NCBI GenBank assembly: GCA_965218935.1
Contig: CBDCMH010000007.1
Coordinates: forward strand, 1-64,000
Length of the DNA stretch: 64,000 nt
Reading direction: 5' to 3'
Source: JADFOI01 sp965218935
GTDB taxonomy: Bacteria > Acidobacteriota > UBA6911 > RPQK01 > JADFOI01
The position numbers and the translations under genes were made by a program. The notes beneath the pieces were generated by a model, which saw nothing but the letters and a program-made list of their open reading frames with translations, was not told the origin of the DNA and made no database searches. Of this stretch, positions 1 to 8,787 are shown in pieces (within the stretch, counting starts at the first letter, position 1; each line of letters starts with the position of its first letter).

Positions 1-926
1 CCTTTCAATCTTCTCCTTTTTGTGTGGATGGAATCTCGTCTTGCGAAGTACATGTCATCGGGTGTGACGTTACCCAGGGCCTCGTGATAGCGCCTGGAGT
101 TGTAGTAGTCGATAAAGACCGCGATTTCTCGCTCCAACTCCTCGGGTGTCTCCCAGACCATTAGGTTGATGCGTTCCTTGCAGGAACGATGGTAGCGTTC
201 GATCTTCCCGTTGGTCTGGGGATGATAGGGTGAGGCCAGGATGTGGCCCAGTCCCTTGGTCTCCAGATACTGACCAAAGTCTTTGGAGATCAAAGCCGGT
301 CCGCGGTCTGTCACCAGCCGGGGCCGATCAGACAACGGAGCCTGTTCCACACCCGTTCTCTCACAAGCCGCCTCGACCACCTGGCTGAAGTCTCCAGCAC
401 GCATGGCCGTGTGAAGTCCCCAGGCCAGGATCCTCCGGCTAAAGTCATCCAGTACTGAGATCAGATAGTACCAGCCCCAGTTCTTGACCAGAAGATAGGT
501 CGCATCCGTTTGCCACTGCTGGTTGGGTCGGGTCGTCTTGATTCGATATTCCGATTCGGCTGGAAAGCTCCGGAGTTGAACCTCCCGAATCAGCCCTTCC
601 GCTTTCAAAATCCGGTAGACCGAGGATTCCGAGACCGTAAACCCGCACCTATCCGTCACCTGGCAGCTCACTTCTCGTGAGGACCACTCTGGAAACAGCA
701 GCGCCATCTCCAGGATTCGGTCCCGTTCTTTGGGCAGGATCTGATTCCAAACCCGTCCTGATCCTGGGGGACGGTCCCGCAAGCCTGCCAACCCCCTCTT
801 TCGAAAGTGGTGTCTCCAGCGATAGTAGGTCGAGCGGGGGATCTCGAGTTGATCCAGCACCTCCCGGACCGGTAACTCGGAGGCCTCCACTGTCCTTAAA
901 ACTTCCAGCTTGTGCTCGCTGAGCAT
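1..926 (-). CDS. IS3-family transposase OrfB, 3' end beyond window
   Basis: DDE (rve) transposase subunit that cuts and joins IS ends. The visible part covers the N-terminal HTH_21-like region and the catalytic core. In the identical full copy at 44628-45626 the triad is Asp in TDATYL, Asp in VTDRGPAL and Glu in KIERYHRS. Here the frame is open from 926 to base 1, about 308 of 332 codons. It is probably made mainly as an OrfAB fusion by -1 frameshifting on a run of eight A at the end of orfA (961-968 on the complementary strand). An independent start at 926 has an AGGAGG 10 nt upstream. Confidence 0.92.
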   Translation of the reverse strand, partial: MLSEHKLEVLRTVEASELPVREVLDQLEIPRSTYYRWRHHFRKRGLAGLRDRPPGSGRVWNQILPKERDRILEMALLFPEWSSREVSCQVTDRCGFTVSESSVYRILKAEGLIREVQLRSFPAESEYRIKTTRPNQQWQTDATYLLVKNWGWYYLISVLDDFSRRILAWGLHTAMRAGDFSQVVEAACERTGVEQAPLSDRPRLVTDRGPALISKDFGQYLETKGLGHILASPYHPQTNGKIERYHRSCKERINLMVWETPEELEREIAVFIDYYNSRRYHEALGNVTPDDMYFARRDSIHTKRRRLK

Positions 927-946
927 CCTCTGATACCTCCTTCGCC

Positions 947-1273
947 TTACAGGCCCAAACTTTTTTTTAGCTTTTGGTTCTCCACTACCGTCTCGGCCAC
1001 CGCCTTCTTCAAGGCCTCATTCTCCTCCTTCAAGCGACGCACCTCACCGGAAGTCGCATTCCGTTGGGTCTCCCGGGTTAGACCGTTTTTGCCCGAATCC
1101 AGGAAGGCCTTGGACCACTTGTAGTAGATCGAAGGTTGAATCCCTTCTTTGCGGCACAGTTCGGTGACGGGAATCTCTCCGCGGAGCCCCTCCAAAACGA
1201 TGTGGATCTTCTCTTCGGCCGTGAATCTCCGGCGGGTGGCCCTACGGATCTGTTTGACGACGTCTGTGGTCAT
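947..1273 (-). CDS. IS3-family transposase OrfA
   Basis: 108-aa protein with an N-terminal helix-turn-helix of the HTH_Tnp_1 type (residues about 14-60, including ELCRKEGIQPSIYYKWSKAF) and a C-terminal leucine-zipper helix (LKEENEALKKAVAETV). It binds the terminal repeats and supplies the N-terminus of the OrfAB transposase. The last codons contain eight consecutive A on the coding strand; shifting back one base at A_AAA_AAG opens directly into the orfB frame. It is identical to the copy at 45647-45973, so both were recently active. Confidence 0.92.
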   Translation of the reverse strand: MTTDVVKQIRRATRRRFTAEEKIHIVLEGLRGEIPVTELCRKEGIQPSIYYKWSKAFLDSGKNGLTRETQRNATSGEVRRLKEENEALKKAVAETVVENQKLKKSLGL

Positions 1274-1340
1274 AGCGTTCTCCTTTTGGTTGTGCCATGA
1301 CCAGCATCGGCTTGCTCTGATGGGCTGTCAAGATCAGCCC

Positions 1341-1370
1341 TTTGAGGGGGTGAGATCTCACCCCCTCAAA
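1341..1370. repeat. Perfect 30-bp palindrome upstream of IS3 orfA
   Basis: The two 15-base arms (left arm TTTGAGGGGGTGAGA) are exact reverse complements with no loop. It lies between the right IS end and the orfA start, and is repeated at 46041-46070 in copy 2. A hairpin here would terminate or mask transcripts entering from flanking DNA, a common way for an IS to avoid impinging expression; that role is inferred. Confidence 0.85.
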
Positions 1371-1501
1371 CCTTCCAACTCTCTCTTAACTCTCGGCCCT
1401 ATGTGTCCCACTTTCGCTGACGGGATACACTCGGAGCACGGCGCGAAGCCAGCTAGCACAATGGCAAGTGGGACATTTTGTTTCGTAACCTAATCTAAAT
1501 C

Positions 1502-2324
1502 ATGGACACCAATCGCTCGGGTCAAAATCATTCAGACACGGCGATCCCGAGCTCAGTAGACCTCATCGTATCTCATGGTCTCGTGATCACAATGGATCCG
1601 ACACGTCGAATGGTCCTCGATGGAGCCGTGGCGATCAACGACGGGAAAATCATTGAAGTTGACAAATCACCCCACATCCTATTGCAGTATGCCGCACGTA
1701 CTATTATTGACGCCTCAGATTTTGTCGTTATGCCTGGCTTAGTGGACGCCCACGTTCATATTACCGCCGAACACTTGGTGCGAAATCCTTCACCTGATGA
1801 TGTGGGGAGTCAGTGGATGACAGATTGGGCTCTGCCTTTGTACGGTGCTGTCACGCCTGAAGAGGAGTATGCAGGTGCTCTTTTGTCATGCCTAGAGATG
1901 ATCCGGAACGGAACAACAACTTTTGGCGAAGGTGGTACTTTACGCGATGTTTCGGCCTGTTGGAAAAGCTGGCATAAGAGGCGTACTGAGTCCATGGACC
2001 TGGGATTGCCACATTGGTCCAAAGGCACTACAGTTCACTACAGACGAAGCGCTTTCACGAACGGCGGATGCGATCGCTAGGTTTGACGGCGCTGCTGAAG
2101 GCCGAATCCGAGGGGCGGTTTCCTGCATAAACCCATTATTTTGTACAGGGCAGCTGTTGACCGGACTAAGAGAGTTGTCCGAGAAACATTCTCTGACCTT
2201 CACATATCACTACGGTATTTCACGTATTGATGAAGATACGCTTTATGCGAAAGTGGGTGAGATCGCTCCACGTTTACTCGCTCGAGCAGGATTTCGACCG
2301 TGCCCCAGATGGCCGATTCTTTAG
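1502..2324 (+). pseudogene. Amidohydrolase (ATZ/TRZ-cytosine deaminase type), frameshifted and truncated
   Basis: The N-terminus has the typical beta-sandwich start (VSHGLVITMDPTRRMVLDGA), then the metal-binding strand MPGLVDAHVHIT with the HxH pair. Homology leaves this frame near 1945 and continues in the third frame (about 1947-2250: GIRGVLSPWTWD, then TADAIARFDGAAEGRIRGAV). About 270 of an expected 430-470 residues remain; the C-terminal metal ligands are absent. It starts about 70 bp past the IS3 end. In life it would have hydrolysed a cyclic or amide substrate, as its intact relative at 7367 may still do. Confidence 0.78.
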
Positions 2325-2443
2325 ATGAAGTCTCACAAACCATTTGCCGAATCTCCTGAGCGTCCTGTGGGATCCCACGAGAACCGTAGTGAGGTCTGGC
2401 CAGTACCCATTCTCTTATTGTCCGCCATGTCAACGGAGATAGA

Positions 2444-2959
2444 ATGAAGCCATCCTTATTGAGCGATATTGACGAAATGTTTGCCTTTAAAAGGAGTAGC
2501 ACCATCCATCTCGACCGGTTTACTGAGGCGGTAATGCGAGGTCCGTCTCCAATTCAGCCAGGATTCAGAGAACTCATCGCTGCTTTCACATCACAAGAAA
2601 ATGATTGTAGCTATTGAGTAGATATACACGCCGCGGTCGCGGTTGAGTTACTTGGTGATGCAAGCCTGGTTTCGGCAGTCCTTGCAGACTACCGGACTGC
2701 TCCTTTATCGCACCGATACAAGGTTATTTCTGAACTTGTCACTAAAGTAAACGAGTGGCCGAGTGAGATTACCGGGGAGGACATAGGAAAGTTAAAAGGT
2801 GTCGGTTGGTCAGATGAAGCTGTCTATGACGTAATAACTGTTTGCGCTCTTTTTAAGTTTTACAATACATGGGCAGACGCCGTGGGTGTCCCACCTCTGT
2901 CAAAAAGAGCTTGTGCGGCATCCGCAAAGAAGCTTGCGAATTCTGGATATCTCCAATAA
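2444..2959 (+). CDS. AhpD-like / carboxymuconolactone decarboxylase-family protein with in-frame UGA (possible selenoprotein)
   Basis: 171 codons from ATG 2444, preceded by GGAG six bases upstream. An in-frame TGA at 2615-2617 is codon 58. The frame stays open and conserved on both sides: the CMD core reads ...NDCSY, then UGA, then VDIHAAVAVELLGD, and the C-terminal part has the family pattern GWSDEAVYDVITVCALFKF followed by NTWADAVGV. CMD/AhpD peroxidases use CxxC followed by His four residues on; here the UGA occupies exactly the second Cys, with His at position 62. So it is either a Cys-to-stop mutation (one base) or a CxxU selenoprotein. A hairpin downstream is listed separately. AhpD-like selenoproteins are an established bacterial family. 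Confidence 0.6.
2631..2642 (+). promoter_or_regulatory. Possible bacterial SECIS hairpin apex
   Basis: CCGC (2631-2634), loop GGTC (2635-2638) and GCGG (2639-2642) form a short GC stem that a flanking G-U pair may extend. The loop's first G is 18 nt after the TGA, inside the 16-37 nt window of the bacterial SECIS consensus, which wants a G in the first two loop bases. The stem is short (4-5 bp), so by itself this is weak evidence. Confidence 0.35.
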
Positions 2960-3059
2960 TGGGCATCGTCAAACCCATTGCTTGCTCATCAAGGCTATAG
3001 AGTCTTTGAGCAGCGGCTTCACCAAACGGGAACAAGAGAATCTCTCTCGCCAACGTCTA

Positions 3060-3701
3060 CTAGGATAAGCTTGCGCTGAATTTCACGCCCAGAATACTTG
3101 CCATTGAGCCCCTGACATGTTCAGACATTATTCTTCGAGCTTTATCGCAATCATGATCTCGGATTGCTTCGAAGAGAGCTCTGTGCTCTGATTGCAAAGG
3201 CTGATCAGTTTGGGAAACTAAGGAAAGCAGATAGCGCTGCAACTGGTTACGAACGCTGTTCACCATGGAAACTAGGCGGGAATTTTCGGTAAGTTCTGCA
3301 ATAGTTACATGTAACTCCGTATCGTCTTGAATGAAGGCGAGGTAGCTATCGAAGTTGCCCAGCTCGTATGTGCATTCAGATAACTCTCCAAGCTTCTCAA
3401 GTAAGTCTGGCTGATGGAACGAGTTCTGAGCAGCAAGGTCAGCCGAGGCCACTTCCAATATCAATCGAACTTGACACAACTCCTTCAGATCTTTAACCGT
3501 TAATTCGTTTACGAAATATCCACGGTTAGGGACTGTGTGGATAAAGCCTTCTGTCTGAAGTTGAAGAAGCGCTTCTCTGACTGGAGTGCGACTAGTTTTC
3601 AGTTTTCCTAACAAGTCTTTTTCATCTATTAGTTGCCCTGGCTTTAAAGTGCATTTCAAGATTTCGGCTTTGACAAGGTCATATGCTTTTTGGGCTTTCA
3701 T
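3060..3701 (-). CDS. GntR-family (FadR/FCD-type) transcriptional regulator
   Basis: 213 aa. The N-terminal winged helix (residues 1-70) has the GntR signature LKPGQLIDEKDLLGKLKTSR followed by TPVREALLQLQTEGFI; the rest is an all-helical FCD effector domain with conserved Asp/His positions (DDTELHVTIAE, EHRALFEAI, MSEHVRGSM). The start at 3701 has AGGA seven bases upstream. It lies just downstream of the ornithine-cyclodeaminase-like gene on the same strand and probably controls that gene and the divergent cluster from 5090, responding to a small carboxylate-type ligand. Confidence 0.9.
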   Translation of the reverse strand: MKAQKAYDLVKAEILKCTLKPGQLIDEKDLLGKLKTSRTPVREALLQLQTEGFIHTVPNRGYFVNELTVKDLKELCQVRLILEVASADLAAQNSFHQPDLLEKLGELSECTYELGNFDSYLAFIQDDTELHVTIAELTENSRLVSMVNSVRNQLQRYLLSLVSQTDQPLQSEHRALFEAIRDHDCDKARRIMSEHVRGSMASILGVKFSASLS

Positions 3702-3765
3702 AAGAAATTCCTACCTAAACTCAAATTGCCGGCCGTCGTCGAATGGACAACCCTTTGACCAGTTG

Positions 3766-4755
3766 CTAGGAAAGATCGATATGCGTTCCAATCCCGGCCG
3801 ACAGTGCTCGCCTGTATATATTCCAGCCCACCGTCATGTCGAGACTAGCAATACCCGTGGGAATTGCCATTACAGCTTCCTGAGCATCTTGACGTGGAGG
3901 CGCCTCTCCCACTACGACGGCAGCGAGACTGTTCCAGTTATCAGGCAGACGTAGTTTTGGTCGATCTGCAGGCAGATGAGCTAGCGCCTCATAGTTGTCC
4001 GTCACGATTCGGTGCGCTTTGTCAAATGCAAGATCATCCCAGCCTCTGAGTCCGTCTAAGAGAATGGCAAGAGTGCCCGGTTGCCACCATTCTCCCTTGA
4101 CTGGGGGTTCCGGGGGTTGAGGTGTGGAAGATACCACGATATCCATGTCAACAACGGCATCTTGTACACGTTCGACTGGTGTTACTTTCCATAGACTCGA
4201 TTCGGATATCTCTTCACAAAAGCGCTGCCTAGACGCGGCAGTCCGGGATACCACGAAAACTTGTTCCAAATCTGAGAAAACATGGCTGAGGGCACGAAGA
4301 GACCATCGGGCAAGTCCGCCAGCACCAACGAGCCCTATCCGTCTAACCTCGGGTGGGGCTAAGTATTTTGCAGCGACAGCCACACAGGCAGCGGTACGAG
4401 CATAGGTGATCCACATTCCTGCCATAATTGCCACAGGAAGGCCTTTTTCGGGATCATTGAGGATAATGAGGGCCGTTGAGTCCGGAAGCTGCCGCTGGGA
4501 GTTCCCCGGATAATAGGAGACCCACTTCATCCCCAAAGCCTGGGCACCTTTGACCCAAGCAGGCATGGCGTGGAGGAAAGAGCGGGGATAATCTGGATGC
4601 ACTCCGACTTTTGTAGGAACTTCCGCCTTTCCTCTGGCCTCCATTCGAAGCGTTTCTTCAACGATATCGATAATCTCCGTGAGACTCGGTGCAACCCCCG
4701 CAATCTCCTTCTCTCCGAGTACCAAAGGAGCAGGTTCGGATACTCCTTCCTTCAT
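3766..4755 (-). CDS. Ornithine cyclodeaminase / mu-crystallin family protein
   Basis: 329 aa, full length for the family. N-terminal dimerisation part, then an NAD(P)-binding Rossmann domain with RIGLVGAGGLARWSLRALSHV, and downstream DIVVSSTPQ. Members deaminate or reduce amino and imino acids (ornithine cyclodeaminase, alanine dehydrogenase, ketimine reductases, tauropine or N-carboxyalkyl synthases), so the substrate is open. ATG 4755 is preferred over an in-frame TTG one codon upstream. It shares the 4756-5089 intergenic space with the divergent aminotransferase gene. Confidence 0.88.
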   Translation of the reverse strand: MKEGVSEPAPLVLGEKEIAGVAPSLTEIIDIVEETLRMEARGKAEVPTKVGVHPDYPRSFLHAMPAWVKGAQALGMKWVSYYPGNSQRQLPDSTALIILNDPEKGLPVAIMAGMWITYARTAACVAVAAKYLAPPEVRRIGLVGAGGLARWSLRALSHVFSDLEQVFVVSRTAASRQRFCEEISESSLWKVTPVERVQDAVVDMDIVVSSTPQPPEPPVKGEWWQPGTLAILLDGLRGWDDLAFDKAHRIVTDNYEALAHLPADRPKLRLPDNWNSLAAVVVGEAPPRQDAQEAVMAIPTGIASLDMTVGWNIYRRALSAGIGTHIDLS

Positions 4756-4893
4756 CAATACCCCCCCACTTCGTTGTTCTCTCGCACCTTCAGTCTCCGG
4801 TCCGTGCAGATCCCATTAATATCACAGTCTTATACCACACCGTGACCGGGTTCCGACCGGAACCCGGCCGGATGGTCAGCGAAGGCCTCTTTC

Positions 4894-4922
4894 TTGACAG
4901 GCTGACCGCCAGCAACTAAGAT
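4894..4922 (+). promoter_or_regulatory. Predicted sigma-70 promoter for the 5090-9994 gene cluster
   Basis: TTGACA at 4894-4899 and TAAGAT at 4917-4922 with exactly 17 nt between. Transcription would start near 4929, giving a 160-nt leader before the aminotransferase GTG at 5090. An AT-rich stretch just downstream (TATAAT at 4941-4946, then ATATACAATAGATATT) could hold the operator for the neighbouring GntR regulator, but no clear palindrome is visible. Confidence 0.55.
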
Positions 4923-5089
4923 TCCAGTTTCTGTAGTTACTATAATATACAATAGATATTTCGCAAAATCGGCAGGGGAATCACAATAACTCATAACCAC
5001 TGGATAAATAAAAGGTTACATGAGCCCGAGCAGCCTAATCGATTTCTGATAATTTGGACGACTTCTAAGCACACTAGAGGAAATGTAAA

Positions 5090-6013
5090 GTGCGCCGATA
5101 TGTGTTGATCGAATCCGATTTTGTTCCAGAGGAGGAAGCTAAAGTCAGCGTTCTTTCACACACCTTCAATTATGGGACAAGTGTATTTGAGGGCGTTCGG
5201 GGTTATTGGGACAAAAGCACCAAGCAGATGTACATCTTTCGTCTGATTGAGCACCTAGAACGCCTGAATCGTTCGGCTCGGCTCCTTCGGATTCAACTGC
5301 CTGGTGATACGGAAACTTTGGTCGGATATTGTAAGGAACTCGTTCGTCGAAACGAATATCAGCAGGACATCTACATACGACCTATAGCCTATAAAGGTGT
5401 TCCGTGCCGACTTGGTGTGACACTGACTGACGCTCCCGATCATTTCCTCATTTACAGTATGCCCATCGAAAAATATCTCGCAACAGAGCGGCCCTTAAGA
5501 GTATGTGTTTCGTCGTGGCAAAGAATACCAGACAATGCGGCGCCAGCGCGCGGCAAAATTGGGGGCACGTACATCAATGCTGCTCTCGCGAAGACAGATG
5601 CGATCGAACAAGGCTTTGACGAGTGCATCATGCTTACACGTGAGGGTACTGTTGCGGAGGGGAGCACGGAAAATCTATTTCTCGTTAAGGATGGATCTCT
5701 GATCACCCCATCAACTACGGAGGACATTTTGGTTGGAATTACACGAGATACAGTCATCCATGCGGCCGAATGTGATCTAGGACTTACGGTGAAGGAACGT
5801 GTCGTTGATAGGAGTGAGATTTACGAGGCGGATGAATGCTTCTTCTGCGGCACAGCAGCAGAAATTGCTGGAATTGGAGAAGTCGACGGAAGAAAGATCG
5901 GGGAAGGGAAGATTGGTCCGATCACTAAGACACTGATGAATCTGTTCTCCCAGATCGTGAGGGCAAGGTTAGAACGCTATCGTGATTGGTGCATTCCTGT
6001 CTATGAAGAGTGA
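5090..6013 (+). CDS. Branched-chain-amino-acid aminotransferase-like protein (fold type IV PLP enzyme)
   Basis: 307 aa. The N-terminal signature LSHTFNYGTSVFEGVRGYW, the PLP lysine in INAALAKTDAIEQGFDE and the motif EGSTENLFLVKDG are those of IlvE, D-alanine aminotransferase and ADC lyase. GTG start with GAGGAAA eight bases upstream. IlvE would transfer the amino group between leucine, isoleucine or valine and 2-oxoglutarate, but its place beside a peptidase, amidohydrolases and a cyclase suggests a catabolic transaminase rather than the biosynthetic one. First gene after the predicted promoter. Confidence 0.88.
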   Translation: MRRYVLIESDFVPEEEAKVSVLSHTFNYGTSVFEGVRGYWDKSTKQMYIFRLIEHLERLNRSARLLRIQLPGDTETLVGYCKELVRRNEYQQDIYIRPIAYKGVPCRLGVTLTDAPDHFLIYSMPIEKYLATERPLRVCVSSWQRIPDNAAPARGKIGGTYINAALAKTDAIEQGFDECIMLTREGTVAEGSTENLFLVKDGSLITPSTTEDILVGITRDTVIHAAECDLGLTVKERVVDRSEIYEADECFFCGTAAEIAGIGEVDGRKIGEGKIGPITKTLMNLFSQIVRARLERYRDWCIPVYEE

Positions 6014-6114
6014 TATGGGGGTATCGCCCAAGGCTGTGAGAAAAGTTCACTCTGCGGGGATCCTGCCTTTTTTCAATCTTCCTAAGAAAAATCTTGTTGA
6101 AGGAGTTTTATAAG

Positions 6115-7269
6115 GTGCCTCGAATTCCTACTGAAGAGTATCGATCGCGGGTAAAGAAAGCAAAATCGTTAATGAATGGGCGTGGAATTGATGGGCTCAT
6201 TGTCACAGATCATGTTAGTTACTACTACTTCACAGGCCATAAACCTGCTCCATGGATGGCGAGCCGCCCATTCATTTTCATTTTACCTTGTGAAGGCGAC
6301 CCAGCGATTATTACTTGGTCTGGCCCCGAAACCTTTTCTCGTTGTTACAAAGTGTCTTTTCCGTCTTGGGTGGAGGATTGGAGATTCTATCCTGATTTAC
6401 CCTTTTCAATGGAAGAGCCAACGGATTGGGGTATTAGGGCAGTTCTGGAAGAAAAGGCTCTTCAAAAAACTACAATTGGAATTGAATTGGGTCTGGATAC
6501 GTGTCTTGGGATTCCTGTTAACGATTTTCTCCGTCTACGTAAGCAGCTCCCAGATGCAAACTTTGTGGACTCTGGACCAGTCGTGTGGGGATGTCGAATG
6601 ATCAAATCAGACTGGGAGATAGCTGCTTCTAAAAAGGCTTGCGATATTGGCGGTCGGGCGTGGATGAGATGTTTAGACGAATTGCGAATTGGGATTTCAG
6701 TCGAACAGGTCAAGAGAAAGATACAGCAATACTATTTGGAAGAAGGGGCTGACCTCGATTCCGCTGAGGTTATGGCACTCGGGGCCACTGGGCCAAATGG
6801 AACCTTCCAGAAAGGGGATATTCTCTATCTTGATGTAGGTCCGGCCTATTTGGGATACCGAATGGATTATGCCAGGCGAGCTGTCTTTGGCAAGCCGAGT
6901 CGTAGGCAGGAATACGAACACAACCTGATGTGGGACATCCTCTTCAAAGTCATGGATGAGATGAGACCCGGAGTTCAAGTACGTGACATCTTTGAATATT
7001 CGCAGTCCCTTGTTAACAAAACAGGATTAAGGAATTACTCGGACCATCCAGCTAAACGTATAGGCCACGGGATCGGTCTCGAGAGTGAACCACCGTCCAT
7101 TAATGCATTCGACACGAGAGTCCTACAGAAGGGCATGATTCTCACACCGGAACCAAAGATTGAAACGGTCGAAGGCCTTCTTAATCCTGAAGAACAAATA
7201 GTGATTACCGATGCCGGTTTCGAACAGATTTCTACGATTCCTGAGTGGAAACTTTTCGTTGTCAACTAG
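6115..7269 (+). CDS. M24-family metallopeptidase (Xaa-Pro aminopeptidase / creatinase type)
   Basis: 384 aa from GTG 6115, chosen because AAGGAG lies nine bases upstream; an in-frame TTG at 6094 would overlap that ribosome site. N-terminal creatinase-like domain (residues 1-150), then the pita-bread fold. Metal ligands are plausible in GDILYLDVGPAYLGYRMDYAR (two Asp), RIGHGIGLESEPP (His), LTPEPKIE (Glu) and EEQIVITD (Glu). It removes N-terminal residues before proline or hydrolyses creatine-like substrates. It is 100 bp after the aminotransferase and 97 bp before the amidohydrolase, all same strand. Confidence 0.88.
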   Translation: MPRIPTEEYRSRVKKAKSLMNGRGIDGLIVTDHVSYYYFTGHKPAPWMASRPFIFILPCEGDPAIITWSGPETFSRCYKVSFPSWVEDWRFYPDLPFSMEEPTDWGIRAVLEEKALQKTTIGIELGLDTCLGIPVNDFLRLRKQLPDANFVDSGPVVWGCRMIKSDWEIAASKKACDIGGRAWMRCLDELRIGISVEQVKRKIQQYYLEEGADLDSAEVMALGATGPNGTFQKGDILYLDVGPAYLGYRMDYARRAVFGKPSRRQEYEHNLMWDILFKVMDEMRPGVQVRDIFEYSQSLVNKTGLRNYSDHPAKRIGHGIGLESEPPSINAFDTRVLQKGMILTPEPKIETVEGLLNPEEQIVITDAGFEQISTIPEWKLFVVN

Positions 7270-7366
7270 CAGGGTAATTTTTCGCTGACAGAACCCACTG
7301 GGTGATATCGGAAGAATAAGAATGAAGAAAAAACAGCTTGCTTCGTGGCAAGATTAGGAGGGGCGA

Positions 7367-8617
7367 ATGAGTTTCTCGATAAAGGGAGCAAAACTGATAG
7401 ACGGCACTGGAAATCCTCCTTTGGAAGATTCGTTAGTCAAAATAGAGGGAGACCGCATTGCATGGGTGGGACATGCTTCAGAGAAGGCTGAGTCTCGAGA
7501 ATTTGGCAAACTCATACAAGCCGAAGGCATGACACTTCTCCCAGGTCTAATCAATTGTCACGTTCATCTTACTTGCAGTGGGGAAACGAATCCTCAGCGA
7601 TTCATGGACGAAGCGCAGGAAACTATCTTGGCGTTGCGTAACATGGCAGCGACCCTTCTCAGGGGCGTGACGACGGTCCGGGATTGCGGTACGCGAACCC
7701 GAGCGACATTGCATCTTTCAAGAGCGGTCCAGAACGGCCTCTTGCTTGGTCCCAGAATTATCTCTTCTGGTAGGTGCCTGACGATAACCGGTGGTCACGG
7801 GATGTGGCTTGGATATGAAGTAGATGGCGTTGAGGGACTCCTAAAAGCAGCGCGGGAAGAACTCAAAGCTGGAGCTCATTGGATCAAGTTGATGGCCACG
7901 GGTGGAGTCATGACCCTGGGGACGGATGTTGGTGCCGCTTCTTTCACTGTAGAGGAAATGGCCGTGGCCGCAGAGGAAGCAAGAAAGGTAGGCCGTAGAG
8001 TGGCCGCTCATGCCATTGGTACTGTCGGGATAAAAAATGCCCTGAGAGCAGGTGTTCATTCCATCGAGCATGGTAGTTATCTTGACGATGAAGCTATTGA
8101 AATGATGCTTGAGAACCAAGTGTCGCATGTGCCAACCCTGTCTGCTTATCATCAGGTGGTAACTCACGGAGAAAAATCGGGTATTCACCCAGATTCCGTT
8201 CGTAAGGCTAAGAGTGCCGGCCAAAATAATTTAGAGAGTTTAAGGCGCTCGTTGGCGGCTGGAGTGAATGTGGCGGCGGGAACAGACGCTGGGATGCCCT
8301 ACAACTATCATGGAGGAATCGCCCTGGAGTTAGAGCTGCTATTAGAAGCTGGAGCCAGTCCAATGCAAGCGATCGAGATAGCTACGCGACAAGCAGCGAT
8401 TAACTTGGGGCTTGAATCGGAGATTGGAACGGTAGAAGCGGGCAAGATAGCCGACCTCATCCTACTGGAAGGGGATCCCCTGAAAGACATCAAGATCCTC
8501 GACAAGCCTGGAAAGGTTATCAAATCTGGCCGGATAGTCCCGAGTATCGGCTCCATTCAGGATACAGTAGCATTTTTCGAGAAATGCACCTTTGCAATGG
8601 AAAGGTCATATCAGTGA
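7367..8617 (+). CDS. Metal-dependent amidohydrolase (imidazolonepropionase/prolidase-like)
   Basis: 416 aa, full length. HxH in LLPGLINCHVHLTCSG, a likely carboxylated Lys in HWIKLMATGGV, His in AAHAIG and IEHGSYL, and the catalytic Asp in AAGTDAGMPYNYHGG. The C-terminal beta-sandwich ends with the usual GTVEAGKIADLILLEGDPL. Close relatives cleave Xaa-Pro dipeptides, cyclic amides or organophosphates. AGGAGG is seven bases before the ATG. It probably works with the upstream M24 peptidase on the same imported substrate. Confidence 0.9.
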   Translation: MSFSIKGAKLIDGTGNPPLEDSLVKIEGDRIAWVGHASEKAESREFGKLIQAEGMTLLPGLINCHVHLTCSGETNPQRFMDEAQETILALRNMAATLLRGVTTVRDCGTRTRATLHLSRAVQNGLLLGPRIISSGRCLTITGGHGMWLGYEVDGVEGLLKAAREELKAGAHWIKLMATGGVMTLGTDVGAASFTVEEMAVAAEEARKVGRRVAAHAIGTVGIKNALRAGVHSIEHGSYLDDEAIEMMLENQVSHVPTLSAYHQVVTHGEKSGIHPDSVRKAKSAGQNNLESLRRSLAAGVNVAAGTDAGMPYNYHGGIALELELLLEAGASPMQAIEIATRQAAINLGLESEIGTVEAGKIADLILLEGDPLKDIKILDKPGKVIKSGRIVPSIGSIQDTVAFFEKCTFAMERSYQ

Positions 8618-8787
8618 TAAGAGGCGAAGAAGCGGGAAAGCTTACCCAAATGGACAGCGAGGTGGAATGCTAAATGGTCCGTTCATGTGTACCCCGTCAT
8701 TCAACCAAGTGCAAAAAGGTCATATTTGCAATTAGCTGCAGGTCCCAGTTCAGCAGATTTATCGGCGGATTGGTTTAAGGAATGTAA

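Larger units (their letters stand above)
1..1429 (-). mobile_element. IS3-family element, copy 1 (left end outside window)
   Basis: Bases 1-1430 match 44701-46130 with one visible difference (C at 642, T at 45342; silent in orfB). The right terminal repeat lies at about 1404-1429 and matches the left repeat of copy 2 (44588-44613) at about 20 of 26 positions, both starting TGTA and ending GGGACA. OrfA and orfB are on the minus strand. The left end, with the last part of orfB, lies before the window. It has the same orientation as copy 2. Confidence 0.93.
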
